The notes under the pieces were generated by a model that saw only the letters and a program-made list of their open reading frames with translations, did not search any database and had not been told where the DNA came from. Source: Roseiarcus sp963809245 (lineage in GTDB: Bacteria > Pseudomonadota > Alphaproteobacteria > Rhizobiales > Beijerinckiaceae). Taken from it: 64,000 bases of DNA. Shown here in pieces: positions 7,521 through 17,529 of the stretch; within the stretch, counting starts at the first letter, position 1; every line of letters starts with the position of its first letter. A program made the translations under genes and the position numbers. The stretch lies in NCBI GenBank assembly GCA_963809245.1, contig CAWEIU010000009.1:310001-374000 (forward strand). Direction: 5' to 3'.

Positions 7521-9020
7521 ATGGCGCCGGACGACGGCACGCTTCGGTTCGAGAACGTGGCCAAGGCGTTCGGCGGCACACAGGCGCTGAAGGGCGTCAG
7601 CTTCGAGGTCGCGCGCGGCGAGATCGTCGCCCTGTTGGGCGAGAACGGAGCCGGCAAATCGACGCTTATCAAGGTGCTTGGCGGCATCCACGCGGCCGAT
7701 ACGGGCGCGATCACGCTCGGCAGCGTCCCTTACCATCACGCCGCTCGGCAGGCGGTGTCCTTCATTCACCAGGACCTCGGCCTCATCGAATGGATGACGG
7801 TGGCCGAGAATGTCGGCCTCGCCAGGGGATTCGCGCGTTCGGCGCGGCTGGGCGCGCTCGGCGTCATCGATTGGACCGCATGCCAGGAATTTGCGCGAGA
7901 GGCGCTGCGACTCGTCGGATGCGACCTCGACCCTGAGACCCGCATCCAAACGCTGAGCCGGACCGAGAAGTCGCTGGTGGCGATCGCCCGCGCCCTGGTC
8001 GCGAATCGCGATTTCCTGGTGCTCGACGAGCCGACCGCGAGCCTGCCGGCCGACGAGGTGGAGCGGCTGTTCGCGGCGATGCGCACGCTGAAAGCGCGCA
8101 ACGTCGGCATGATCTACGTGTCGCACCGGCTCGACGAGATCTTTCGGGTCGCCGATCGTGTCGTCGTGTTGCGAGACGGCCGCGTCGTCGGCGCCGACAC
8201 GGTCGCCGAGACGACGCCGGACCGGCTGGTCAAGATGATCGTCGGCCGCTCGACCTTCGACGCCTTTCAGAAGAAGGGCCGTCCATTGGGCGAGCGCCGC
8301 CTCACGGTGTCCGGCCTCGCCACGGAGCATGCCGGCCCGGTCGATTTCGAGCTTCGCCAGGGCGAGCTTCTCGGCCTCGTCGGATTGCGCGGCGCCGGAC
8401 AGGAAGAGATCGGCCGCGCGCTGTTCGGCGCGATCCCGCATCGCGGCGAGATCGCCCTCGACGGACAGCGTTTCAACCTCGCGACGCCGCATGCCGCGGT
8501 TCGCCTTGGCGTCGGGATGATGGCGCGGGACCGCGCGGAAGAATCCGTCGCGGCCTCGCTCAGCGTGCGGGAGAACGCCTTTCTCAATCCCAGCGCGTCG
8601 CGGCGCGGTCTGCTGTCTCCCCTATCGCCGCGCGCCGAAGCGTCGCGGGCGGCGGCGCTCGGCCGTTCGGTGAACCTGCAGCCGAACGCGCCCGATCTGA
8701 CGATCGAGAGCCTTTCGGGCGGCAACCAGCAGAAGGTCGTCGTGGGGCGCTGGCTCGCGACGGGGCGGCGCCTGTTGGTGGCGGAAGATCCCACGGCAGG
8801 GGTCGACGTCGGCGCCAAAGCGGAGATTTACCGCCTGATCGCGCGGGCGCTCGACGACGGGCTCGCCGTGGTCGTCGTCTCCACCGATTTCGAGGAGGTC
8901 GCGCAGATCTGCGACCGCGCGCTGGTCTTCAATCGCGGCCGCATCACCGCGGAATTGGCCGGCGACGCCTTGACCACCGAGGCGGTCATCACCGCCGCCT
9001 CCGCTTCCGAAGCTGCCTGA
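7521..9020 (+). CDS. Second sugar ABC transporter ATP-binding protein (RbsA type)
   Basis: A 499-residue double-domain sugar importer ATPase. Domain 1 has Walker A GENGAGKST (40-48) and LVLDEPTASLP. Domain 2 has LSGGNQQK near 398 and a Walker B reading LLVAEDPTAGVDVG, where the usual DE pair is ED. It is clearly diverged from the ATPase at 75-1628, so it is not a recent duplicate. It starts 133 bases after the lactonase and is followed by its own permease and binding protein, forming a complete transporter. A TTGACA hexamer at 7425-7430 lies in the gap, but no good -10 goes with it. Confidence 0.93.
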   Translation: MAPDDGTLRFENVAKAFGGTQALKGVSFEVARGEIVALLGENGAGKSTLIKVLGGIHAADTGAITLGSVPYHHAARQAVSFIHQDLGLIEWMTVAENVGLARGFARSARLGALGVIDWTACQEFAREALRLVGCDLDPETRIQTLSRTEKSLVAIARALVANRDFLVLDEPTASLPADEVERLFAAMRTLKARNVGMIYVSHRLDEIFRVADRVVVLRDGRVVGADTVAETTPDRLVKMIVGRSTFDAFQKKGRPLGERRLTVSGLATEHAGPVDFELRQGELLGLVGLRGAGQEEIGRALFGAIPHRGEIALDGQRFNLATPHAAVRLGVGMMARDRAEESVAASLSVRENAFLNPSASRRGLLSPLSPRAEASRAAALGRSVNLQPNAPDLTIESLSGGNQQKVVVGRWLATGRRLLVAEDPTAGVDVGAKAEIYRLIARALDDGLAVVVVSTDFEEVAQICDRALVFNRGRITAELAGDALTTEAVITAASASEAA

Positions 9021-9036
9021 CGCGAGCGACGTTTCC

Positions 9037-10131
9037 ATGGCCACGAATTCCGTCAAATCCAATGCGCTCGAGCCCACCCGCGCGGAACTTGCTCAACTCT
9101 CGCCGATCGCTCGCGTGATTCGCCTGCTGCCGGTCTATGGGCTGGTCGTGATGACCGTTCTCCTCGCGGCCTTCTTCTCGCTCATCCTGCCCCAGACATT
9201 TCCGACCCTGCTCAACGTCCGATCGATTGTCTCCGACAAGGCGATCATCGCGATTTTGTCGCTGGCGGTCATGATCCCGATGGTCACGGGCAAGATCGAC
9301 CTCACCATCGGTTACGGGATCGTCCTGTGGCACATTCTGGCGATCAGCCTGCAGGTCTGGTACGGCGTGCCCTGGCCGGTGGCCGCGCTGATCGTCCTGG
9401 CGCTCGGATCGGCTGTGGGCTTTCTCAACGGCATTCTGGTCGAGATCGCCCAGATCGACAGCTTCATCGCCACGCTCGGCACGGGCACCGTGCTTTACGC
9501 CGTGGCCATGTGGCATTCGCAGGGACGTCAGATCATCGGGCAGCTTCCCGACGGGTTCTTCTCGATCAACGGCGCCCGGTTGTTCGGCATGCCGGTGACG
9601 GGCTTCTACGTCATGGCGCTCGCTGTGACGCTCTGGTTCGTGCTCGAGTATTTGCCGATCGGCCGCTACTTCTACGCGATCGGCGCCAATCCGAAAGCAG
9701 CGGCGCTCAACGGCATTCCGGTCCGCCGCTACACGATCGCCGCCTTCGTCTGCTCGGGAGTTTTGACGGCGGCGGCGGGCGTCATCCTGGCCTCCAAGCT
9801 GCGCATCGGTCAGGCGAGCGTCGGCCTCGAGTTCCTGCTGCCCGCTCTTGTCGGCGCCTTTCTCGGGTCGACCACGATCAAGCCTGGACGCGTCAATGTG
9901 TGGGGCACGCTCGTCGGCGTCGTCATTCTGGCCATCGGCATATCAGGGATTCAGCAACTGGGCGGCTCGTTCTGGGTCGAACCCCTGTTCAACGGCCTCA
10001 CGCTTCTGGTCGCCATCGGAATTGCGGGCTACGCGCAACGCAAGCGCGTAACAGCCGCGCGCTCCCCACAATCAGGGAGCATCCGCGACGCAACTGCGCC
10101 GCGGGCATTGGAGAGAGGGAATACGCCATGA
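9037..10131 (+). CDS. Sugar ABC transporter permease (RbsC type)
   Basis: A 364-residue inner-membrane permease of the simple-sugar importer class, with roughly 8-10 hydrophobic segments. Family landmarks are VTGKIDLTIGYG near residues 85-96 and LVGAFLGSTTIKPG in the C-terminal half. The hydrophilic tail is longer than usual. It starts 16 bases after the ATPase, and its stop overlaps the binding-protein ATG (ATGA at 10128-10131). It pairs with the ATPase at 7521 and presumably forms a homodimer. Confidence 0.92.
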   Translation: MATNSVKSNALEPTRAELAQLSPIARVIRLLPVYGLVVMTVLLAAFFSLILPQTFPTLLNVRSIVSDKAIIAILSLAVMIPMVTGKIDLTIGYGIVLWHILAISLQVWYGVPWPVAALIVLALGSAVGFLNGILVEIAQIDSFIATLGTGTVLYAVAMWHSQGRQIIGQLPDGFFSINGARLFGMPVTGFYVMALAVTLWFVLEYLPIGRYFYAIGANPKAAALNGIPVRRYTIAAFVCSGVLTAAAGVILASKLRIGQASVGLEFLLPALVGAFLGSTTIKPGRVNVWGTLVGVVILAIGISGIQQLGGSFWVEPLFNGLTLLVAIGIAGYAQRKRVTAARSPQSGSIRDATAPRALERGNTP

Positions 10132-11231
10132 GGAGACATCTATTCCTGGGGGGAGTCGCGGCGCTGGCCGTTCTGGCCGCGTCGGCGGCGTGGGCGGACG
10201 ACCAGATGGACGCTGCGAAGGCGAAGGTCGCCGCAGCCACGCAGAAAGCGGGCAAATGGGACGGCCCGACCACGGGTCCCAAGGCGGCGCCCGGCAAGAC
10301 CATCATCTACGTCGCCGGCGATCTGAAGAACGGCGGCACCGAGGGCGTCTCGCGCGGCGTCGAGGAGGCGGCGAAAGCCATCGGCTGGAACCTGCGCATC
10401 ATCGACGGTCAAGGCGAGATCTCCGGCCGCACCGCTGCGCTCAACCAAGCCGTCGCCTTGAAGCCGGACGGGATCATCGTCGGCGGCTTCGACGCGATCG
10501 AGCAGAACGCCGCGCTGGCTGGGGTGAAGGAGGCGGGTATTCCCTTCGTGGGGTGGCACGCGACGATCGAACCCGGGCCGGATCCGAAGACGGGCATGTT
10601 CGCCAACGTCAACACGCGCATCGCCGATGTGGCGGAAACGGCGGCCGACCTCGCCATAGCCGACTCGCACGGCAAGGCCGGCGTCGTGATCTTCGGCGAC
10701 TCGGTCTACGCGATGGCGATCGGCAAGGCGCGGATGATGGAGGCCGTGATCAAGAAATGCGGCGGCTGCACGGTGCTCAGCCTGGAGGATTTGCCGATGA
10801 GCGAGGCCTCCACCCGCATGCCTCAGCTGACGACGTCGCTGCTGCAGCGCTTCGGCGACAAGTGGACCTATTCGCTCGCGGTGAACGACCTCTATTACGA
10901 TTTCATGGGGCCGTCCCTGAGCGCCGCCGGCAAGTCCGGTTCCGATACGCCGAAAAACATCTCGGCAGGAGACGGCTCGGAATTGTCCTTCCAGCGAATT
11001 CGCTCGAAACAATATCAGATGGCGACTGTGCCGGAGCCGTTGCACGAGCAAGGGTGGCAATTGGTCGACGAACTCAACCGCGCCTTCGCCAAACAGCCGT
11101 GGTCCGGTTACGTCTCGGGCATTCATCTGGTCACCGCCGACAACATCGCCTTCGACGGCGGCCCCGACAACGTCTTCGACCCGGATAATGGCTACCGCGA
11201 CGTCTACAAGAAGATTTGGGGCGTCAAATAA
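10128..11231 (+). CDS. Periplasmic sugar-binding protein
   Basis: A 367-residue substrate-binding protein of the type-I periplasmic (LacI-like) fold. Residues 1-22 form a signal peptide (basic MRRH, hydrophobic core, cleavage after SAAWA). The mature part has the alternating lobes of the family (KTIIYVAGD, KPDGIIVGGFD, GKAGVVIFGD). The start overlaps the permease stop. It is the only binding protein for the two transporter units in 75-11231, so it either serves only the 7521-10131 unit or is shared. Ligand unknown; a sugar is expected. Confidence 0.92.
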   Translation: MRRHLFLGGVAALAVLAASAAWADDQMDAAKAKVAAATQKAGKWDGPTTGPKAAPGKTIIYVAGDLKNGGTEGVSRGVEEAAKAIGWNLRIIDGQGEISGRTAALNQAVALKPDGIIVGGFDAIEQNAALAGVKEAGIPFVGWHATIEPGPDPKTGMFANVNTRIADVAETAADLAIADSHGKAGVVIFGDSVYAMAIGKARMMEAVIKKCGGCTVLSLEDLPMSEASTRMPQLTTSLLQRFGDKWTYSLAVNDLYYDFMGPSLSAAGKSGSDTPKNISAGDGSELSFQRIRSKQYQMATVPEPLHEQGWQLVDELNRAFAKQPWSGYVSGIHLVTADNIAFDGGPDNVFDPDNGYRDVYKKIWGVK

Positions 11232-11554
11232 GGGAACGGCGTTGCTCCCTCTCCCCGCCGCGCGGCGAGAGGGGGTGAGCCCCCTCATCCTGACCTTCTC
11301 CCCATAAGCGGGGAGAAGGGATCCTCTACGGCTAACCCGACGGCAGAAGGTTGCTCGTGCGCGCCGTCATGTCTGCGAGTATTGTCCGCAGATGCAGCAG
11401 CGAATTCTCGCCCACAAGTTGTCGTCGCGCTCGGCAGCGCCATCGCTCCCATTTTTTGTTTCGGCCGCAGAGACAACTGGCTGATTTAGCCAGACGTCGA
11501 GACGTGTTATGCTTACCGACCGGCGGCGAAAACCAACTCGCTGGCGAGGGCGGT
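11232..11554. other. Gap before the hybrid kinase gene
   Basis: These 323 bases hold the two hairpins at 11245-11319 and then about 235 bases leading to the kinase. The kinase frame is open from 11351, but the translated stretch is Arg/Cys-rich and unlike the family. I therefore treat it as upstream DNA that probably contains the kinase promoter. No convincing promoter hexamers were recognised. Confidence 0.5.
11245..11319. terminator. Two consecutive hairpins after the sugar cluster
   Basis: An imperfect hairpin (CCCTCTCCCCGCCG against CGGCGAGAGGGGG, 11245-11279) is followed by a perfect 10-bp stem, CCTTCTCCCC/GGGGAGAAGG with a 6-base loop (11294-11319). There is no U-run, so these may be dispersed palindromes that also stop transcription or protect the mRNA end. 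They sit directly after the binding-protein stop. Confidence 0.6.
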
Positions 11555-14500
11555 ATGAATCTATCCCTTCGGTTCAGCGGTGACGGGGATGACAGCCCCC
11601 GGGTCTTGTGGGAAGACGACGAACGCATCTTCTGCCGGGGCTGGCGGCTGAGCCCTGACGGCGACCGCAACGCCGCGCTGGCCGTGATGCTCGCCGCCGA
11701 GCACCCGCCACCGGCCAGCCTCGATCGTCTGGCACACGAATACGCCTTGAAGGACGTATTGGATGGCTCATGGGCCTTGCGACCCCTCGAGCTTGGGCGC
11801 CAGCGCGGCCGGACCACGTTGGTGTTCGAGGATCCGGGAGGCGCGCCGCTCGGTCGGCTGCTCGGCGCGCCGATGGAAGTGGGGACCTTTTTGCGCCTCG
11901 CGATCGGTATCGCCGTGGCTCTCGGTCAGGTCCATCAGCGCGGCCTCGTCCACAAAGATCTGAAGCCGTCCCATATTCTGGTCGACTGCGGGGATGGACA
12001 GGTGCGGCTCACCGGTTTTGGCGTCGCCTCGCGTCTGTCCCGCGAACGCCAGGAGCCCGAGCCCCCAGAACGCATCGCGGGCACGCTCGCCTACATGGCG
12101 CCGGAACAAACCGGCCGGATGAATTGTTCGATCGATTCGCGCAGCGACCTCTATTCGCTTGGCGTCACGCTCTACCAGATGCTCACCGGGCGTCTGCCGT
12201 TTACCGCCGCCGATCCTATGGAGTGGGTTCACTGCCACACTGCGAGGCAACCGGTGGCGCCCGCCGAGCGGCTGAAGGCGATCCCCGCCGTCGTGTCGGC
12301 GATCATTGTGAGGCTGCTCGCAAAGGCGCCCGAGGAGCGCTATCAGAGCGCGGCCGGCTTGGAGAGCGACCTCCGGCGCTGTCTCGCGGCGTGGGGGGAT
12401 AAACGCCGGATAGACGATTTCCCGCTGGGCGAACACGACACGCCCGACCGGCTGCTGATCCCCGAGAAGCTCTACGGGAGAGCGCGCGACGTCGAGACTT
12501 TGCTCGCCGCCTTTGGCCGCATCGTCCAGGGCGGTCCGCCGGAGCTGGTGCTGGTCTCCGGCTATTCCGGCATCGGCAAATCTTCGGTCGTCAATGAGCT
12601 GCACCGGGGGCTGGCGCCCTCGCGCGGGCTTTTCGCGTCAGGGAAGTTTGACCAATACAAACGCGATATCCCCTACTCGACTCTGGTGCAGGCATTTCAG
12701 ACCCTTGTGCGGCCTCTTCTCAGCAAGAGCGACGCCGAGTTGGCGAATTGGCGCCATGCTATTCTGGAGGCGCTGGGCCCGAACGGGCGGCTGATGGTCG
12801 ATCTCGTCCCGGAACTGAAGCTCGTCATCGGGGAACAGCCGCCAGTTACGGAACTCGAGCCGCAGCAGGCGCAAGGCCGCTTCCAACTCGTTGTCCGACG
12901 GTTCATCGCCGTCTTCGCGCGGCCGGAACATCCGCTGGCGCTCTTTCTTGATGATTTGCAATGGTTGGATGCGGCGACGCTCGATTTGCTCGGGCATCTC
13001 ATGACCCGGTCGGATATGCGCCACTTTATGTTGATCGGCGCCTACCGAGACAATGACGTCAATTCCGACCATCCGCTTATGCGAAAGCTCCAAGCGATTC
13101 GCAAAGCTGGCGCGCTCGTGCACGATATCATTCTCACACCGCTCGCGCGCGAGGACTTGGGGCGGTTGATTGCGGATTCCATTCGCTGCGAATTCGAACA
13201 CGCGACGCCGCTGGCCCAACTCGTGCACGAGAAAACGAGCGGCAATCCCTTCTTCGCCATCCAGTTCATCTCTACGCTTACCGAAGAGGGATTGCTCACC
13301 TTCGACCACGGCGATGCGCGGTGGTGTTGGGACCTCGATCGCATCAACGCCAAGGGCTACACCGACAATGTCGTCGATCTCTTGGTCGAGAGGTTGCATC
13401 GACTGCCCGTCAACACCCAGAATGCTTTGCAACAGCTTGCCTGCATAGGAAACGAAGCCGACATCGCGCTGCTGCAGATGTTCTATCCGGGTTCGACGGA
13501 GGAAATGCACGGCGACCTTTGGGAAGCGGTCCGAGCGGGACTCGTGTTCCGCTCGGAAGGCGCCTACAAGTTCCTCCATGATCGTGTGCAGGAAGCCGTC
13601 TATTCCCTGATTCCGGAGGACTCGCGCGCTGCGGTCCATCTCCGCATCGGCAGGGCGCTCGCCGCGCAAACGCCGCCGGAGAGGCGAGAGGCGGCGATTT
13701 TTGAGATCGTCAATCAGCTCAACCGCGGCGCCGCACTGGTGACCGCGGAGGACGAGCGCGAGCAACTGGCCGAGCTCAACCTGATAGCGGGAAAGCGAGC
13801 GAAGGCGTCCACCGCCTATGCGTCGGCGCTCACCTATGTCGCCGCCGGCGCGGCGCTGCTGGTGGAAGACTCCTGGGAGCGCCAGCACGAGCTCAAGTTC
13901 GCGCTCGAGCTGAACCGGGCCGAATGCGAATTCCAGACCGGCGCGCTGGCGGACGCGGAGCAGCGCCTCACGGCGCTGTTCGCCCAAGCCGCGACGACCG
14001 TCGAACGCGCTGGCGCAACGTGCCTGCTGGCGGATCTGTACACGACGCTCGAACAAGGCAGCCGCGCGATCGCCGTCAGTCTCGACTACCTCCGGCATCT
14101 GGGCGGCGAGTGGTCGCCGCATCCGACGGCGGAAGACGTGCGCCGCGAATACCAGCGGATTTGGTCAACTCTGGCAGATCGCCCGATCGAGGCGCTCGTC
14201 GATCTGCCCTTGATGAGCGACCCGGCGTCCCTCGGCACTCTGGATGTTCTGACCAAACTTGCGGCGCCTGCCTGGTATGCGGATGCGAACCTAGCTTCCT
14301 TGGTCATCTCTAGGGTTGTCAATCTCAGCCTCGAGGGCGGCAACTGTGACGGCTCGTGCTACGCTTATGTGGCGCTTGGCCTGATCGCCGGAGAGCGCTT
14401 CGGCGACTATCAAGCCGGGTTTCGATTCGGCCGGCTCGGCTGTGACCTTGTGGAACAGCGCGGACTGAAGCGCTTCCAGGCCAGGACCTATATGATCTTC

Positions 14501-17494
14501 GGAAGCGTTGTGCTGCCGTGGACGAAAGATGTCCGGGCTGGCCGTGATCTGGTGCGCCGCGCGTTCGAGGCGGCGATCGCGATTGGCGATCTCACCTTTG
14601 CGGGGTACTGCTGCAATCACCTCAACACGAACCTTCTCGCGGCGGGTGATCCGCTTGATGAGACGCAACGCGAAGCGGAGCGTGGCCTGGCGTTTACTCG
14701 GAAGATCCGGTTCGGTCTCGCCGGCGACGCCGTCGTCGTCCAGCTCGGGCTCGTTCGGACGCTGCGCGGTTTGACGCCGGTTTTCGGCCGCCTCGACGAT
14801 GAGCATTTTGACGAGCGTCAGATGGAGCGTCGCTTCGCCGAGAACGCCGATCTGACGGGGCCCGAGAGCATGTACTGGCCCCGCAAGCTGCAGGCGCGCT
14901 TCTTTGCAGGCGAGTATGCTGCGGCTCTCGAGGCGGCGGAGCGGGCGCGACGCATGATTTGGGTGTCGCCATCGCACTTTGAAACGGCGGAGTATCACTT
15001 TTACGCTGCACTCTCTCAGGCGGCGTCCTGGGAATCCGCGAACCCCGGCGAGCGACGGCAGCTCGCCGAGGCGCTCGCCGCGCACCACCGACAGCTCGAA
15101 GTGTGGGCGTCGAATTGCCCAGAGAATTTCGAGAACCGCGCCGCGCTGGCGGGCGCCGAGATTGCACGCATCGAAGGCCGCGATGGTGACGCGATGCGCC
15201 TTTATGAAACGGCCATTCGCTCAGCCAGCTCAAACGGCTTCGTCCATAACGAGGCGATCGCCTATGAGTGCGCTTCCGCCTTCTACAGGGCGCGCGGATT
15301 CGACCAATTCGCCGAGCTTTACTTGCGCAACGCCCGCTACGCCTACCTGCGTTGGGGAGCTGATGGGAAGGTGCGGCAGCTCGAGGGTCTGTATCCGTTC
15401 CTAAGGGAAGGAGAGCAGGAAACCGGCCCGACGAGCACGATCGGCGCATCGGTCGAACACCTGGAACTCGCGACCGTAATCAAAGTCTCGCTCGCCGTGT
15501 CTGGCGAGATCGTCCTCGAAAACTTGATCAAGGCTCTCATGACGATCGCGGTCGAACATGCGGGGGCTGAACGAGGCTTGCTGATTCTTCCGCGGAAAGA
15601 TCAATTTTGGATTGAGGCGGAAGCCACCACGGGCCTCAACACGATTGAGGTCAACCTTCGTCAGTCGCGCGTGGCGTCCGCGGACCTCCCCGAGTCGATA
15701 CTGCAGTATGTCATCCGAACTCGGGAACCGGTGATTTCGGATGACGCCTCCAAGGAAAAGCTGTTCGCTGGAGATAAATACGTCATTCAAAAGCACGCTC
15801 GATCGGTCCTCTGTCTGCCGCTCATCAAACAGACTGAGCTGGTGGGCGTGCTCTATATCGAAAACAACCTGGCCGCGTCCGTTTTCACACCCGCCCGAAT
15901 CGCGGTGTTGAAGCTGTTGTCGTCGCAGGCGGCGATCTCGCTGGAGAATGCACGCCTCTATGCCGAATTGATCAGTGAAAACCGCGATCGTCGGAGGGCG
16001 GAAGAGGCGCTGCGAGCGAGCGAACAGCGCTGGCGCAATCTGTTCGAAAACGTTCCGGTCGGCGTCGCCTTGACCGGTTCGCACGCGCGCTACGTCGCGG
16101 CAAACCCCGCGTTTCAGAAAATGACCGGCTACTCCGAAGCAGAGCTGCGTAACCGCTCGCCCGCCGATATCACCCATGAGGACGACCGCGCCGCCACCGA
16201 AACCATCAACGCGGCGCTCGCACTGGGTGAGCCGCTCGCTCAGCGCATCGAGAAGCGCTATCGGCGAAAGGATGGCGGCGTGACCTGGGCGGAGGTGCGT
16301 TCGATCGCGGTTCCGGTCGCCGGGAGCGCGCCTCTTTTTGCCGCGGTCGCGGTCGACATCACCGACCGGAAACGGGCCGAGGACGATCTGCGGCGGAGCG
16401 AAGCCTCGCTTGCCGAGGCGCAGAAGATCAGCCACACCGGCAGTTGGCGCTGGAAGGTCGGCTCCGGCGAGGTCTCCTGGTCTGCGGAGCACTTTCGCAT
16501 GTTTGGCTTCGATCCGGCGACAACGCCGCCGTCCTATTCGACTTTCCTAGAGCGGGTCCACCCCGAAGACCGACCGTCGTTGGAGCAAACCCTCGAGCGG
16601 GCTGTGCGTGAAAGAAGCCGGTTCCAACAGGAGTATCGGATCGTTCCGCCAGACGGATCGGTCAAACACTTGCAAAGCGTGGGTCAGCCCGAGATCAGTG
16701 AGTCCGGCGACCTCGAATTCGTCGGCACGGTCATGGACATCACCGAACGCAGACACGCCGAGGAGGCGCTGAGAAACGCCCAGGCGGAACTCGCTCGCGT
16801 CGCGCGGGTGACGACGATGGGCGAACTGGTGGCCTCCATCGCCCATGAGATCAACCAGCCCTTGGCCGGCGTCGTGACCAATGGCGACGCGGGTTTGCGC
16901 TGGCTGAACCGAGACAAGCCCGATCTCGACGAGGCGCGGAGCGCGCTCTCGCGCATCGTGAGGGATGGAACGCGCGCCGCCGAGGTGATCCGCGGCCTCC
17001 GGGCGCTCTCCAAGAAATCGGGACCCGAACTCGCGAAGCTCGACATCAACGACGCTATCCAGGAAGTGCTGGCGCTCACTCGCGGCGAGTTGCAGCGCAA
17101 TGACGTCGTGCTGCACACCGAGCTGACCGCCGGCGCCCGGGCGGTCATGGGCGATCGCGTTCAATTGCAGCAGGTGCTGCTGAACCTGATCATGAACAGC
17201 GTCGAAGCGATGCGAGGAATAACGGACCGCCCCAAGGAACTGACGGTGTCCTCGATGCTCGCCGAGCCGAACAACTTGTGTGTTGCGGTCGAGGACACCG
17301 GCCCGGGGCTGGATCCGGCCGTCGCGCAACGTGTGTTCGAACCCTTCTTCACGACGAAGTCCGAGGGCCTTGGAATGGGACTTGCGATCTGCCGATCCAT
17401 CGTCGAAGCCCACGGCGGCCGCTTGTGGATGTCGCCGCGCGCGCCGCATGGCGCCGATGTCCGCTTCACCATCCCATTCCGGCTTGAGGAGTAG
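11555..17494 (+). CDS. Hybrid Ser/Thr-kinase-like / AAA ATPase / GAF-PAS histidine kinase
   Basis: A 1,979-residue multidomain sensor. Order: protein-kinase-like domain (about 20-290; HKDLKPS near 132-138, APEQTGR later), an AAA/NACHT-like ATPase (Walker A GYSGIGKSS near 336, Walker B LALFLDDLQW near 465), a long helical repeat region (about 700-1300), a GAF domain (about 1325-1468), two PAS domains (about 1485-1608 and 1610-1735), HisKA with His1764 in AHEINQPL, and HATPase_c (EDTGPGLD and GLGMGLAIC). The kinase-like domain has GFG where DFG is expected and shows no clear glycine loop or VAIK lysine, so it may not phosphorylate. GAGGGCGG precedes the chosen ATG. No response regulator lies nearby. 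Signal unknown. Confidence 0.9.
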   Translation: MNLSLRFSGDGDDSPRVLWEDDERIFCRGWRLSPDGDRNAALAVMLAAEHPPPASLDRLAHEYALKDVLDGSWALRPLELGRQRGRTTLVFEDPGGAPLGRLLGAPMEVGTFLRLAIGIAVALGQVHQRGLVHKDLKPSHILVDCGDGQVRLTGFGVASRLSRERQEPEPPERIAGTLAYMAPEQTGRMNCSIDSRSDLYSLGVTLYQMLTGRLPFTAADPMEWVHCHTARQPVAPAERLKAIPAVVSAIIVRLLAKAPEERYQSAAGLESDLRRCLAAWGDKRRIDDFPLGEHDTPDRLLIPEKLYGRARDVETLLAAFGRIVQGGPPELVLVSGYSGIGKSSVVNELHRGLAPSRGLFASGKFDQYKRDIPYSTLVQAFQTLVRPLLSKSDAELANWRHAILEALGPNGRLMVDLVPELKLVIGEQPPVTELEPQQAQGRFQLVVRRFIAVFARPEHPLALFLDDLQWLDAATLDLLGHLMTRSDMRHFMLIGAYRDNDVNSDHPLMRKLQAIRKAGALVHDIILTPLAREDLGRLIADSIRCEFEHATPLAQLVHEKTSGNPFFAIQFISTLTEEGLLTFDHGDARWCWDLDRINAKGYTDNVVDLLVERLHRLPVNTQNALQQLACIGNEADIALLQMFYPGSTEEMHGDLWEAVRAGLVFRSEGAYKFLHDRVQEAVYSLIPEDSRAAVHLRIGRALAAQTPPERREAAIFEIVNQLNRGAALVTAEDEREQLAELNLIAGKRAKASTAYASALTYVAAGAALLVEDSWERQHELKFALELNRAECEFQTGALADAEQRLTALFAQAATTVERAGATCLLADLYTTLEQGSRAIAVSLDYLRHLGGEWSPHPTAEDVRREYQRIWSTLADRPIEALVDLPLMSDPASLGTLDVLTKLAAPAWYADANLASLVISRVVNLSLEGGNCDGSCYAYVALGLIAGERFGDYQAGFRFGRLGCDLVEQRGLKRFQARTYMIFGSVVLPWTKDVRAGRDLVRRAFEAAIAIGDLTFAGYCCNHLNTNLLAAGDPLDETQREAERGLAFTRKIRFGLAGDAVVVQLGLVRTLRGLTPVFGRLDDEHFDERQMERRFAENADLTGPESMYWPRKLQARFFAGEYAAALEAAERARRMIWVSPSHFETAEYHFYAALSQAASWESANPGERRQLAEALAAHHRQLEVWASNCPENFENRAALAGAEIARIEGRDGDAMRLYETAIRSASSNGFVHNEAIAYECASAFYRARGFDQFAELYLRNARYAYLRWGADGKVRQLEGLYPFLREGEQETGPTSTIGASVEHLELATVIKVSLAVSGEIVLENLIKALMTIAVEHAGAERGLLILPRKDQFWIEAEATTGLNTIEVNLRQSRVASADLPESILQYVIRTREPVISDDASKEKLFAGDKYVIQKHARSVLCLPLIKQTELVGVLYIENNLAASVFTPARIAVLKLLSSQAAISLENARLYAELISENRDRRRAEEALRASEQRWRNLFENVPVGVALTGSHARYVAANPAFQKMTGYSEAELRNRSPADITHEDDRAATETINAALALGEPLAQRIEKRYRRKDGGVTWAEVRSIAVPVAGSAPLFAAVAVDITDRKRAEDDLRRSEASLAEAQKISHTGSWRWKVGSGEVSWSAEHFRMFGFDPATTPPSYSTFLERVHPEDRPSLEQTLERAVRERSRFQQEYRIVPPDGSVKHLQSVGQPEISESGDLEFVGTVMDITERRHAEEALRNAQAELARVARVTTMGELVASIAHEINQPLAGVVTNGDAGLRWLNRDKPDLDEARSALSRIVRDGTRAAEVIRGLRALSKKSGPELAKLDINDAIQEVLALTRGELQRNDVVLHTELTAGARAVMGDRVQLQQVLLNLIMNSVEAMRGITDRPKELTVSSMLAEPNNLCVAVEDTGPGLDPAVAQRVFEPFFTTKSEGLGMGLAICRSIVEAHGGRLWMSPRAPHGADVRFTIPFRLEE

Positions 17495-17529
17495 CGCGGC
17501 CGTCAGGAGCGCTTGCGGGCGGCATCGCC

